Notes under the pieces: generated by a model
What the model saw: the letters and a program-made list of their open reading frames with translations, nothing else
What the model was told of the DNA's origin: nothing
Databases searched by the model: none
Program-made: the position numbers and the translations under genes
Shown: positions 11,770-23,231 of the stretch, one piece after another
Layout: each line of letters begins with the position of its first letter
Position numbering within the stretch: position 1 is the first letter of the stretch
Source of the DNA: Anomaloglossus baeobatrachus
Lineage: Eukaryota; Chordata; Amphibia; Anura; Aromobatidae
Assembly (NCBI RefSeq): GCF_048569485.1
Contig: NC_134358.1
Coordinates: forward strand, 550,680,097-550,744,096
Reading direction: 5' to 3'
DNA: 64,000 nt

Positions 11770-12050
11770 CTTGGCTCCTCCATGACAGCAGCGTGCAATG
11801 GAGCCGCCGGCCGCTGGGGGGCAGCAGCAGCGCAGCGGGAGTGAGGAGGGGGCGTGGTTCGCCTTGTGGGGCGGAGCAGAGGCGGGGTCTGCTTCGGGGG
11901 CGGGGTCTCCGGCGCTCGGGAGCAGGGGTTCTCGGTCTTCCGGGGGCTCGGGGACGGTGCTGCGTTTCTTCCTGGGGGGCTCGGGCTCGTCCGGTCCGGG
12001 GCTGCGGCTCTTCATGTCAGCGGAGGAGTCCGAGCTGCCGTCCACGAGAG
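11770..12050 (-). promoter_or_regulatory. CASD1: GC-rich CASD1 promoter and 5' UTR
   Basis: About 280 bp of CpG-dense sequence directly upstream of the CASD1 start codon, ending abruptly at a 60-bp minisatellite. No TATA box is evident, so a CpG-type promoter with dispersed starts is inferred. Position and composition are the only evidence. Confidence 0.6.
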
Positions 12051-13680
12051 ACATGAAGGCGGGAGAGACTGCAAGAGAAAAACGGAGATAACAGAGAGCA
12101 AAAGAGACACATGAAGGCGGGAGAGACTGCAAGAGAAAAACGGAGATAACAGAGAGCAAAAGAGACATGAAGGCGGGAGAGACTGCAAGAGAAAAACGGA
12201 GATAACAGAGAGCAAAAGAGACACATGAAGGCGAGAGAGACTGCAAGAGAAAGACGGAGATAACAGAGAGCAAAAGAGACACATGAAGGCGAGAGAGACT
12301 GCAAGAGAAAGACGGAGATAACAGAGAGCAAAAGAGACATGAAGGCGGGAGAGACTGCAAGAGAAAAACGGAGATAACAGAGAGCAAAAGAGACACATGA
12401 AGGCAGGAGAGAGACTGCAAGAGAAAGACGGAGATAACAGAGAGCAAAAGAGACATAGACATGAAGGCAGGAGAGAGACTGCAAGAGAAAAACGGAGATA
12501 ACAGAGAGCAAAAGAGACATAGAAATGAAGGCAGGAGAGAGACTGCAAGAGAAAGACGGAGATAACAGAGAGCAAAAGAGACATAGAAATGAAGGCAGGA
12601 GAGAGACTGCAAGAGAAAGACGGAGATAACAGAGAGCAAAAGAGACATAGACATGAAGGCAGGAGAGAGACTGCAAGAGAAAGACGGAGATAACAGAGAG
12701 CAAAAGAGACATGAAGGCGGGAGAGACTGCAAGAGAAAAACGGAGATAACAGAGAGCAAAAGAGACATGAAGGCGGGAGAGAGACTGCAAGAGAAAAACG
12801 GAGATAACAGAGAGCAAAAGAGACATAGAAATGAAGGCAGGAGAGAGACTGCAAGAGAAAAACGGAGATAACAGAGAGCAAAAGAGACATGAAGGCAGGA
12901 GAGAGACTGCAAGAGAAAGACGGAGATAACAGAGAGCAAAAGAGACATGAAGGCAGGAGAGAGACTGCAAGAGAAAGACGGAGATAACAGAGAGCAAAAG
13001 AGACATAGATATGAAGGCAGGAGAGAGACTGCAAGAGAAAAACGGAGATAACAGAGAGCAAAAGAGACATAGAAATGAAGGCAGGAGAGAGACTGCAAGA
13101 GAAAAACGGAGATAACAGAGAGCAAAAGAGACATAGAAATGAAGGCAGGAGAGAGACTGCAAGAGAAAGACGGAGATAACAGAGAGCAAAAGAGACACAT
13201 GAAGGCGGGAGAGAGACTGCAAGAGAAAGACGGAGATAACAGAGAGCAAAAGAGACACATGAAGGCAGGAGAGAGACTGCAAGAGAAAGACGGAGATAAC
13301 AGAGAGCAAAAGAGACACATGAAGGCGGGAGAGAGACTGCAAGAGAAAGACGGAGATAACAGAGAGCAAAAGAGACACATGAAGGCGGGAGAGAGACTGC
13401 AAGAGAAAGACGGAGATAACAGAGAGCAAAAGAGACACATGAAGGCAGGAGAGAGACTGCAAGAGAAAGACGGAGATAACAGAGAGCAAAAGAGACACAT
13501 GAAGGCAGGAGAGAGACTGCAAGAGAAAGACGGAGATAACAGAGAGCAAAAGAGACACATGAAGGCGGGAGAGAGACTGCAAGAGAAAGACGGAGATAAC
13601 AGAGAGCAAAAGAGACATAGGCAGGAGAGAGACTGCAAGAGAAAGACGGAGATAACAGAGAGCAAAAGAGACACATGAAG
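12051..13680. repeat. 56-62-bp minisatellite, about 28 units
   Basis: Each unit contains ATGAAGGCGGGAGAGA, CTGCAAGAGAAA, CGGAGATAACAGAGAGC and AAAAGAGAC. Early units vary between 56 and 62 bp. The last eight or so (about 13197-13617) are exactly 60 bp and nearly identical, so this end looks most recently amplified. Because 60 is a multiple of three, open frames persist: a 20-residue repeat on the plus strand and a hydrophobic repeat on the minus strand. I treat them as accidental. Degenerate copies continue to about 13900. Confidence 0.95.
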
Positions 13681-13970
13681 GCGAGAGAGAGAGGGAGACC
13701 TAACGGAGAGCAAAAGAGATAGCGAAAACGGACGTGAGACGGAGACATAACGGACAGATAAAACAGGCATGAAGGCGGGAGAGACATAACGGAGAGCTAT
13801 AAAAGAGACAGACATGAAGGCGAGAGAGAGACTGCAAGAGAGAGGGACAGATAACGGACAGCTATAAAAGACTGCAGAAAAGAGACAGACATAGCGAACA
13901 GCGAAAAAGGACGTGAGGTGGAGGCAGGAACTAGTTACATCTACTCAGTACAGCCTTACAATTTCAATCT
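13681..13970. repeat. Degenerate edge of the 60-bp array
   Basis: Contains scrambled pieces of the 60-bp unit (GAAGGCGGGAGAGACATAAC, GAGCTATAAAAGAGAC) with decay typical of array margins. No gene is seen. Confidence 0.75.
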
Positions 13971-13972
13971 CT

Positions 13973-16900
13973 CGGTTGCACTCGCTCACCGTCTCCCAGT
14001 TGCACTCGCTCACCGTCTCCCGGTTGCACTCGCTCACCGTCTCCCGGTTGCACTCGCTCACCGTCTCCCGGTTGCACTCGCTCACCGTCTCCCGGTTGCA
14101 CTCGCTCACCGTCTCCCGGTTGCACTCGCTCAGCGTCTGTCTCTCAGTTGCACTCACTCAGCGTCTGTCTCTCAGTTGCACTAGCTCAGCGTCTGTCTCT
14201 CAGTTGCACTAGCTCAGCATCTGTCTCTCAGTTGCACTAGCTCAGCATCTGTCTCTCAGTTGCACTAGCTCAGCGCCTGTCTCTCAGTTGCACTAGCTCA
14301 GCGTCTGTCTCTCAGTTGCACTAGCTCAGCGTCTGTCTCTCAGTTGCACTAGCTCAGCGTCTGTCTCGGTTGCACTAGCTCAGCGTCTGTCTCTCGGTTG
14401 CACTAGCTCAGCGCCTGTCTCTCAGTTGCACTAGCTCAGCGCCTGTCTCTCAGTTGCACTAGCTCAGCGTCTGTCTCTCAGTTGCACTAGCTCAGCGTCT
14501 GTCTCTCGGTTGCACTAGCTCAGCGTCTCTCTCGGTTGCACTATCTCAGAGTCTGTCACAGTTGCACTCGCTCAGCATCTGTCTCTCAGTTGCACTCGCT
14601 CAGCGTCTGTCTCAGTTGCACTAGCTCAGCGTCTGTCTCTCGGTTGCGCTAGCTCAGCATCTGTCTCTCAGTTGCACTAGCTCAGCATCTGTCTCTCAGT
14701 TGCACTCGCTCAGCGTCTGTCTCAGTTGCACTAGCTCAGCGTCTGTCTCTCGGTTGCACTAGCTCAGCATCTGTCTCTCAGTTGCACTAGCTCAGCATCT
14801 GTCTCTCAGTTGCACTAGCTCAGCATCTGACTCTCAGTTGCACTAGCTCAGCGTCTGTCTCAGTTGCACTAGCTCAGCATCTGTCTCTCAGTTGCACTAG
14901 CTCAGCATCTGTCTCTCAGTTGCACTCGCTCAGCGTCTGTCTCAGTTGCACTCGCTCAGCGTCTGTCTCAGTTGCACTAGCTCAGCGTCTGTCTCTGTTG
15001 CACTAGCTCAGTGTCTGTCTCTCAGTTGCACTCACTCGGCGTCTGTCTCTCGGTTGCACTAGCTCAGCGTCTGTCTCTCGGTTGCACTAGCTCAGCGTCT
15101 GTCTCTCGGTTGCACTAGCTCAGCATCTGTCTCTCAGTTTCACTAGCTCAGCATCTGACTCTCAGTTGCACTAGCTCAGCGTCTGTCTCTCAGTTGCACT
15201 AGCTCAGCGTCTGTCTCTCAGTTGCACTAGCTCAGCGTCTGTCTCTCAGTTGCACTAGCTCAGCATCTGTCTCTCAGTTGCACTAGCTCAGCATCTGTCA
15301 GTTGCACTAGCTCAGCATCTGTCTCTCAGTTGCACTAGCTCAGCGTCTGTCTCAGTTGCACTAGCTCAGCATCTGTCTCTCAGTTGCACTAGCTCAGCGT
15401 CTGTCTCAGTTGCACTAGCTCAGCATCTGTCTCTCAGTTGCACTAGCTCAGCATCTGTCTCTCAGTTGCACTAGCTCAGCGTCTGTCTCATTTGCACTAG
15501 CTCAGCATCTGTCTCTCAGTTGCACTAGCTCAGCATCTGACTCTCAGTTGCACTAGCTCAGCGTCTGTCTCTCAGTTGCACTAGCTCAGCGTCTGTCTCT
15601 CAGTTGCACTAGCTCAGCGTCTGTCTCTCAGTTGCAGTAGCTCAGCATCTGTCTCTCAGTTGCACTAGCTCAGCATCTGTCAGTTGCACTAGCTCAGCAT
15701 CTGTCTCTCAGTTGCACTAGCTCAGCATCTGTCTCTCAGTTGCACTAGCTCAGCATCTGTCTCTCAGTTGCACTAGCTCAGCGTCTGTCTCAGTTGCACT
15801 AGCTCAGCATCTGTCTCTCAGTTGCACTAGCTCAGCATCTGTCTCTCAGTTGCACTAGCTCAGCATCTGTCTCTCAGTTGCACTAGCTCAGCGTCTGTCT
15901 CAGTTGCACTAGCTCAGCATCTGTCTCTCAGTTGCACTCGCTCAGCATCTGTCTCTCAGTTGCACTCGCTCAGCGTCTGTCTCAGTTGCACTCGCTCAGC
16001 GTCTGTCTCAGTTGCACTAGCTCAGCGTCTGTCTCTGTTGCACTAGCTCAGTGTCTGTCTCTCGGTTGCACTAGCTCAGCGTCTGTCTCTCAGTTGCACT
16101 AGCTCAGCATCTGTCTCTCAGTTGCACTCACTCGGCGTCTGTCTCTCGGTTGCACTAGCTCAGCGTCTGTCTCTCGGTTGCACTAGCTCAGCATCTGTCT
16201 CTCAGTTGCACTAGCTCAGCATCTGACTCTCAGTTGCACTAGCTCAGCGTCTGTCTCTCAGTTGCACTAGCTCAGCATCTGTCTCTCAGTTGCACTAGCT
16301 CAGCATCTGTCAGTTGCACTAGCTCAGCATCTGTCTCTCAGTTGCACTAGCTCAGCGTCTGTCTCAGTTGCACTAGCTCAGCATCTGTCTCTCAGTTGCA
16401 CTAGCTCAGCGTCTGTCTCAGTTGCACTAGCTCAGCATCTGTCTCTCAGTTGCACTAGCTCAGCATCTGTCTCTCAGTTGCACTAGCTCAGCGTCTGTCT
16501 CATTTGCACTAGCTCAGCATCTGTCTCTCAGTTGCACTAGCTCAGCATCTGACTCTCAGTTGCACTAGCTCAGCGTCTGTCTCTCAGTTGCACTAGCTCA
16601 GCGTCTGTCTCTCAGTTGCACTAGCTCAGCGTCTGTCTCTCAGTTGCAGTAGCTCAGCATCTGTCTCTCAGTTGCACTAGCTCAGCATCTGTCAGTTGCA
16701 CTAGCTCAGCATCTGTCTCTCAGTTGCACTAGCTCAGCATCTGTCTCTCAGTTGCACTAGCTCAGCGTCTGTCTCAGTTGCACTAGCTCAGCATCTGTCT
16801 CTCAGTTGCACTAGCTCAGCATCTGTCTCTCAGTTGCACTAGCTCAGCGTCTGTCTCAGTTGCACTAGCTCAGCATCTGTCTCTCAGTTGCACTAGCTCA

Positions 16901-17650
16901 GCGTCTGTCTCAGTTGCACTAGCTCAGCATCTGTCTCTCAGTTGCACTCGCTCAGCGTCTGTCTCTCGGTTGCACTATCTCAGTGTCTGTCTCAGTTGCA
17001 CTAGCTCAGCGTCTGTCTCTCGGTTGCACTCGCTCAGCGTCTGTCTCAGTTGCACTCGCTCAGCGTCTGTCTCAGTTGCACTAGCTCAGCGTCTGTCTTT
17101 CGGTTGCACTATCTCAGCGTCTGTCTCTCAGTTGCACTAGCTCAGCATCTGTCTCTCAGTTGCACTAGCTCAGCGTCTGTCTCTCAGTTGCACTAGCTCA
17201 GCATCTGACTCTCAGTTGCACTAGCTCAGCGTCTGTCTCTCAGTTGCACTAGCTCAGCATCTGTCTCTCAGTTGCACTAGCTCAGCGTCTGTCTCAGTTG
17301 CACTAGCTCAGCATCTGTCTCTCAGTTGCACTCGCTCAGCGTCTGTCTCAGTTGCACTAGCTCAGCATCTGTCTCTCAGTTGCACTCGCTCAGCATCTGT
17401 CTCTCAGTTGCACTCGCTCAGCATCTGTCTCTCAGTTGCACTCGCTCAGCGTCTGTCTCAGTTGCACTAGCTCAGCATCTGTCTCTCAGTTGCACTAGCT
17501 CAGCGTCTGTCTCTCAGTTGCACTCGCTCAGCATCTGTCTCAGTTAGACTCGTTCGGCGTCTGTCTCAGTTGCACTCGCGCACCGCCTGTCTCGGTTGCA
17601 CCTGTCTGACGGTTGCACTTGCTCAGCGCCTGGCTGACAGTTGCACTCAC
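13973..17650 (+). repeat. 24/28-bp minisatellite, GTTGCACT family, about 135 units
   Basis: The dominant unit is GTTGCACTAGCTCAGCGTCT followed by GTCTCTCA (28 bp), with shorter versions missing four or more bases of the tail. The first seven units (13973-14130) are a 24-bp form with CACCGTCTCCCG. Rare variants recur together: CATTTGCACT at 15489 and 16501, and GTTGCAGTAG at 15631 and 16643, both 1012 bp apart, showing a higher-order duplication of about 1 kb. Diverged copies trail off to 17650. Confidence 0.95.
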
Positions 17651-17651
17651 T

Positions 17652-18957
17652 TAGGCCTCCTTCATACCACTGTGTCTCTGATACGTGTGGTGTCCGTTTT
17701 CACATGTACCGGTGACCTGTTCACACACACAGCTTGTTTTCACAGGACCGTGTGTCTGTGTGACACCTGCGTGTTTGTGTGATCCACACAGAGACATGTC
17801 TGTTTTTTACCGACAGCATTGGTGAAACACAGCACACGGATGACATCCAACCAGCCAAGGTAAAGCAGACAGCTGTGGGCTGATATCAGACTGAGAGGTC
17901 TCATGGTTATTTGGCCCTTCCCGGCCTAAAAATATCAGCCCCAGAAATGGGGCATCACATTAGATTCTCCAATTCTGGCGCTTTGCCCGCCTCTTCCCAA
18001 TTGCCCTGGTGCGGTGGCAATCTAGTAATGGAGAGGTGTCTATCAGACATGCCTGGCAGATGTAAAAAGCAAAATACAAAAACAAATTATTTAAAAAAAC
18101 ACCAATTTAAAATAAAAGTAGAGAATTAAAAATATAAATACAGGACACAGTCCCTCATTCACCAATTTATTTCCAAAAGGACTCCAACGTAATCCACATG
18201 GAGGTCCCACGACTTCCCCGACTCATGGACACTGTTCAGAGAACGGGCCCCATAGCCTAGAGCAGCAGCCACTACCGGCTGTCACCCTGTGCTCTGCAAG
18301 AGCCGGCGGCGGTGCAGAGAGGTGACGTCCTAAGGTTACCGCAGGTCACAGCAGCTGGCCGTTCTCATGCTACCCTGGCTACTCAGGGACCGTGGTGGGA
18401 CCTCCATATGGATTACGTCGGAACTGCCTGGGAGTTCTTTTTGGGAATGAATTGGTGAAGGAGGGACTGTGTCCTGTCTTTATTTCTTTTATTCTCATTT
18501 TATTTTTAAGCAAAATACTTGTGTGTGTGTGTGTTTTGCTCTTTATATCTACTAGGCTAGTAATGGGGGCCTCTCCATTATTAACACCAGGGCTTGATGC
18601 CAGCTGACACTACGCAGCTGCCATCAACCCCACTAGTATCACCACAGTTGCCACCGCATCAGGGCAATTGGAAAGTGCCGGGCAAAGCACCAGGATCGGA
18701 GAATCTAATGTGATGCCCCACTTCTCAGGCGGCTGTGGGCTGATATTTTAAGGCTGGGAAGGACCAAATAACCATGGACCTTTCCTGCCTGATAATATCA
18801 GCCCCCAGCTGTCTGCTTTACCTTGGCTGGTTATTAAAAATGAGGGGGGACCGTTTCTTTAAATTATTTAATTAAAAAAAAATGGCATGGGAACCCTTCT
18901 ATGTTTGATAACTAGCCAAGGTAGAGCTGAGCGTTGCAGCCCGCAGCTGCTGATTTA
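17652..18957. mobile_element. Long-inverted-repeat (foldback) DNA element, interrupted
   Basis: The left arm (about 17840-18130) and right arm (about 18480-18830) are inverted copies: ACCAGCCAAGGTAAAGCAGA at the left is answered by TCTGCTTTACCTTGGCTGGT at the right, and GGGGCATCACATTAGATTCT by its complement near 18700. The outer left end (17652) is the complement of the end at 7105. No transposase is visible. The element continues beyond the palindromic insertion, from 21499 to about 21586. The family also occurs at 6.5-7.1 and 21.6-27.8 kb. I cannot name the superfamily. Confidence 0.7.
18942..18957. repeat. Left 16-bp target duplication of the palindromic insertion
   Basis: CGCAGCTGCTGATTTA here is repeated exactly at 21499-21514, bracketing the insertion between them. 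Confidence 0.9.
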
Positions 18958-21498
18958 TTAACACATTAGTCCCAACTTCAAATTAAGAAGCATCACTCGA
19001 TTAAGACACTAACAACATTGTCACCAAATATCAATTCAGGAGACACAAAGAGTGTATTTACGCATATTAATGATTTCAATAAACTCTTTTAGGATAAAAC
19101 CCAAACTTTATTGAATAATCAGATATACAAATATTAAAAATAAACAGGGAGACACACCTTGTTGGAGAACGGTTATAAGCCCCTATTCTCTACACACATC
19201 AGTATTAAACGTCAGATATCAACTCAAGATCACTACCTTTTTATTTATTAATACATCTAGTCAATTATTATTGATATAGGATCAAAGTTATTGCCTAGGT
19301 ATTGTTGCTATACAATTGCAGCATACTGCTACTCATATTTCCACTCAATGCAGCTTTCCAACCAGGAATATTACCAAATTACAATAAGTGATCAAGAAGC
19401 TATCATATACCCAAATGGTTCCATTTACCTAACACCATGAAGTGTCACAGCATGCACATAGACAGAGGCATAGGCGGCAGCGCATCAAATGGTTTTTTAT
19501 ATTTTAATATTTTTTTCTCAAAACATTTTTATCAGATTTTTTAAAATACTATTATACCCATACAGACACTGCATTATCCCTGCGTTTAGATTAAATGTCC
19601 AAAAATCACCAATTGTGTTTACACGCAGGGGTAAGTCAGTTGTTATATAATACGATATTCCATTGGGCTATATTAAATCCGATGCGCTGTCGTCGGTGCA
19701 CTCACGCCACGTGCATCAACCACCCCACAAATTTGCAAAAGTAAATGCAGATATTGCCATCAAAAATTCATTGCAGGATCACCAATGAATTTGCCATATG
19801 CAGAAATTCACAAGCATAACCAAATGCTATAGTAAATAAGGGTGGCCGCTATTACATTTAGTTGGAATATATCAGATTTACTTGTTCAGAACCAACAGAC
19901 ATATATATATATATCTAACTGCATATAGTCTAAATTTTAAAGGCACATCCACATTATTTAATCACTAATGGATTTGTAGCATGCATATAGTCGCATACAA
20001 AGTCAACTGCTACATTGAAGCGAAATAGCTGCTGTTATATTCAATTTGAAAAGACATATATTTTTAATCACCAGGCATACATATATATCTAGTGGTACAA
20101 TTTTAGTTTCAACAAATGTGCCGGTGATAGAAGATGCATTTACCAAAACGAATGTATGAATCATTAAGCACATATACCAAAAGACAAACTGACGTAAGTT
20201 CGTTATACCTGAGTGTGGGGCAGACCGTCCCTCCACCTTTGACGCACGTTTCACTAATGCTTCTTCAAAGGTGGAGGGACGGTCTGCCCCACACTCAGGT
20301 ATAACGAACTTACGTCAGTTTGTCTTTTGGTATATGTGCTTAATGATTCATACATTCGTTTTGGTAAATGCATCTTCTATCACCGGCACATTTGTTGAAA
20401 CTAAAATTGTACCACTAGATATATATGTATGCCTGGTGATTAAAAATATATGTCTTTTCAAATTGAATATAACAGCAGCTATTTCGCTTCAATGTAGCAG
20501 TTGACTTTGTATGCGACTATATGCATGCTACAAATCCATTAGTGATTAAATAATGTGGATGTGCCTTTAAAATTTAGACTATATGCAGTTAGATATATAT
20601 ATATATGTCTGTTGGTTCTGAACAAGTAAATCTGATATATTCCAACTAAATGTAATAGCGGCCACCCTTATTTACTATAGCATTTGGTTATGCTTGTGAA
20701 TTTCTGCATATGGCAAATTCATTGGTGATCCTGCAATGAATTTTTGATGGCAATATCTGCATTTACTTTTGGAAATTTGTGGGGTGGTTGATGCACGTGG
20801 CGTGAGTGCACCGACGACAGCGCATCGGATTTAATATAGCCCAATGGAATATCGTATTATATAACAACTGACTTACCCCTGCGTGTAAACACAATTGGTG
20901 ATTTTTGGACATTTAATCTAAACGCAGGGATAATGCAGTGTCTGTATGGGTATAATAGTATTTTAAAAAATCTGATAAAAATGTTTTGAGAAAAAAATAT
21001 TAAAATATAAAAAACCATTTGATGCGCTGCCGCCTATGCCTCTGTCTATGTGCATGCTGTGACACTTCATGGTGTTAGGTAAATGGAACCATTTGGGTAT
21101 ATGATAGCTTCTTGATCACTTATTGTAATTTGGTAATATTCCTGGTTGGAAAGCTGCATTGAGTGGAAATATGAGTAGCAGTATGCTGCAATTGTATAGC
21201 AACAATACCTAGGCAATAACTTTGATCCTATATCAATAATAATTGACTAGATGTATTAATAAATAAAAAGGTAGTGATCTTGAGTTGATATCTGACGTTT
21301 AATACTGATGTGTGTAGAGAATAGGGGCTTATAACCGTTCTCCAACAAGGTGTGTCTCCCTGTTTATTTTTAATATTTGTATATCTGATTATTCAATAAA
21401 GTTTGGGTTTTATCCTAAAAGAGTTTATTGAAATCATTAATATGCGTAAATACACTCTTTGTGTCTCCTGAATTGATATTTGGTGACAATGTTGTTAG
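18958..21498. mobile_element. 2.5-kb palindromic retroposon (snapback copy, Penelope-like)
   Basis: Two arms of 1232 bp (19009-20240 and 20267-21498) are inverted and nearly identical; I noticed one mismatch (near 19737 and 20771). They meet at a 26-nt non-palindromic centre. The left end carries 51 extra bases (18958-19008) not present at the right. A 16-bp direct repeat flanks the whole, so it integrated as a unit. The centre resembles the hammerhead ribozymes of Penelope-like elements, and similar 16-bp duplications flank the full Penelope-like element at 57.3-62.0 kb. No protein is encoded: the 77-83-codon open frames are the same arm read twice. The family is inferred from the ribozyme-like centre only. 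Confidence 0.75.
20233..20274 (-). ncRNA. Hammerhead-ribozyme-like motif at palindrome centre
   Basis: On the minus strand stem I is CCACCTTT paired with AAAGGTGG. Between them lie TTGAAGA (hammerhead core is CTGANGA, so one core mismatch), a short irregular stem II with loop ATTA, the conserved GAAA, then ACGTGCGT as a three-pair stem III, and GTC immediately before AAAGGTGG, the expected cleavage site. Penelope-like elements are known to carry such minimal hammerheads. With the C-to-T core change and weak stem II it may be slow or inactive. Confidence 0.55.
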
Positions 21499-21514
21499 CG
21501 CAGCTGCTGATTTA
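21499..21514. repeat. Right 16-bp target duplication of the palindromic insertion
   Basis: Exact copy of 18942-18957. Host transposon sequence resumes here and runs to about 21586. Confidence 0.9.
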
Positions 21515-23231
21515 CCTGTGCTGATTGTCAAAACTAAGGGTAACCCCACGTAAGTTTTTTTTTTTTCCTTTAATATTTATTTGGCTAAGGCTACGTGCGC
21601 ACGCTGCGTTTTTTTGTCGCGTTTTTTTGGTGAAGTTTTGTTGTCAGAACGTTCTGACATTTGACTTCCCAGCAAAGTCTATTAGAAGTCAGATTTGCTG
21701 TGCGCATGTTGCAGTTTGTCAGCTCTTTTTTGTTTTTACAAAAGTTTTTGATAAAAAAGAAGCAGCGTGTTCATTCTTGCGTTTTTGTCACCCATTGAAA
21801 TAAATGAGGGGATGAAACACGCATGGTTACAACGTTTTTGCGTTTTGCATGCGTTTTAGCCGCGGTTTTGTCAATAAAAACGCAGGTCATCAGCTTAGTT
21901 CCAGAATGACAAAATCAATGCTGGAGTGATTTTGGCATGTCTGTGTCTCTCCAAGAACTACATACTCACCAATCACCGGCGCACCTGTCACACTGCTCCT
22001 GCGGCCTCTCATTCTTATTCCCGACCCGCTCATTAGCCTCATTACATATTCACTGCACCTGCTCATTAGGCTCATACATATTCACTCCTCCCTCCGTCTG
22101 TGATTGGTTGCAGTCAGACGCGCCCCCATGCTGAGTAACAGCTGTCTGACTGCAACCAATCACAGCCGCCGTTGGGTGTGTCTACATCGTACAGTACAAT
22201 AAATAATTTAAAAAAACGGCGTATGGTCCCCCCCAATTTTGATACCCAGCCAAGATAAAGCCTTACAGCTGAGTCCTGGTATTTTCAGGCTGGGGATACC
22301 CATGTTATTGGGAGCCCCCCAGCCTAAAAATATCAGCCAGCACCCGTCCGGATTTGCCGCATCCATTAAATGCAACAGCCACAGGACTTTTCTGGCTCTT
22401 CCCGATTACCCTGGTGTGGTGGCAATCGGGGTAATAAGGAGTTAATGGCAGACCATAGCTGCCACTAAGTCCTAGATTAGTCATGGCAGGCGTCTATGAA
22501 ACACCCCCCCCATTACTAATCTGTAAATGAACGTAAATAAATAGGAACACTGAAAAATCCTTTATTTCAAATAAAAGACAATCCCCTCTTTCACCACTTT
22601 ATTAACCCCATCAATAACACCCCTCCAGGTCCGGCGTAATCAAGCACTGCTACATCTGACACAGCGCGCACCATAGAACAAGACTGCCTGCTGTGAGCAC
22701 CATGCAGCAAGTGAAGTCAGCCACGCTATCAGTGGTGATGTCACTCAGGTTAGCCGCTGCCACAGGTGGAGTCCTCCACCTGTGTCTGCAAATCACCCGA
22801 GTGACTGAAGTGAGCCGAGATATCATCAGAGCCAGCTGGAGTCCTGCACCTGTGAGAGCAAATCAGGCCGCGACTGAAGTGAGCCACAGCTGGAGGACTC
22901 ACGTGAGTGACGGCATCGCTGATGGCGTGACTCACTTCAGTAGCGGCCTGAACCTCACAGCGGTGAGCCCATGACGTCACTGCTGTGACACACGCCGTGC
23001 TGTGGGGCCCGTTGCTACTATGACATCAGGGATTCACCCCAGTTCATTCTGATCGCTGCGGCTCCGTCTGCACTCACAGCTGGCAGTCATGTTCTATGAC
23101 GTTCGCTGTGACTGGACAGGGATGTGGCAGAGCTGAATCGCCATAGGACCTCGTGTGGATTACTTCGGACTTGGAAGGGTGTTTCTGGGTTAATAAAGTA
23201 GTGAAAGAGGGGGCTTTTAATTTTATTTTCA

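Noticed and set aside
11830-13815. Minus-strand hydrophobic repeat protein upstream of CASD1
   Set aside because: It is the 60-bp array read on the minus strand. Only the part from 11769 down is conserved CASD1 sequence.
20003-20504. Two identical small proteins (83 and 77 aa) on opposite strands
   Set aside because: They are the same sequence in the two arms of the palindrome; no family match or start context.
18958-21498. Assembly or sequencing foldback artefact as the explanation of the palindrome
   Set aside because: A 16-bp target duplication outside the arms, an unequal 51-bp end and a non-palindromic centre fit a real insertion better, though long-read confirmation would settle it.
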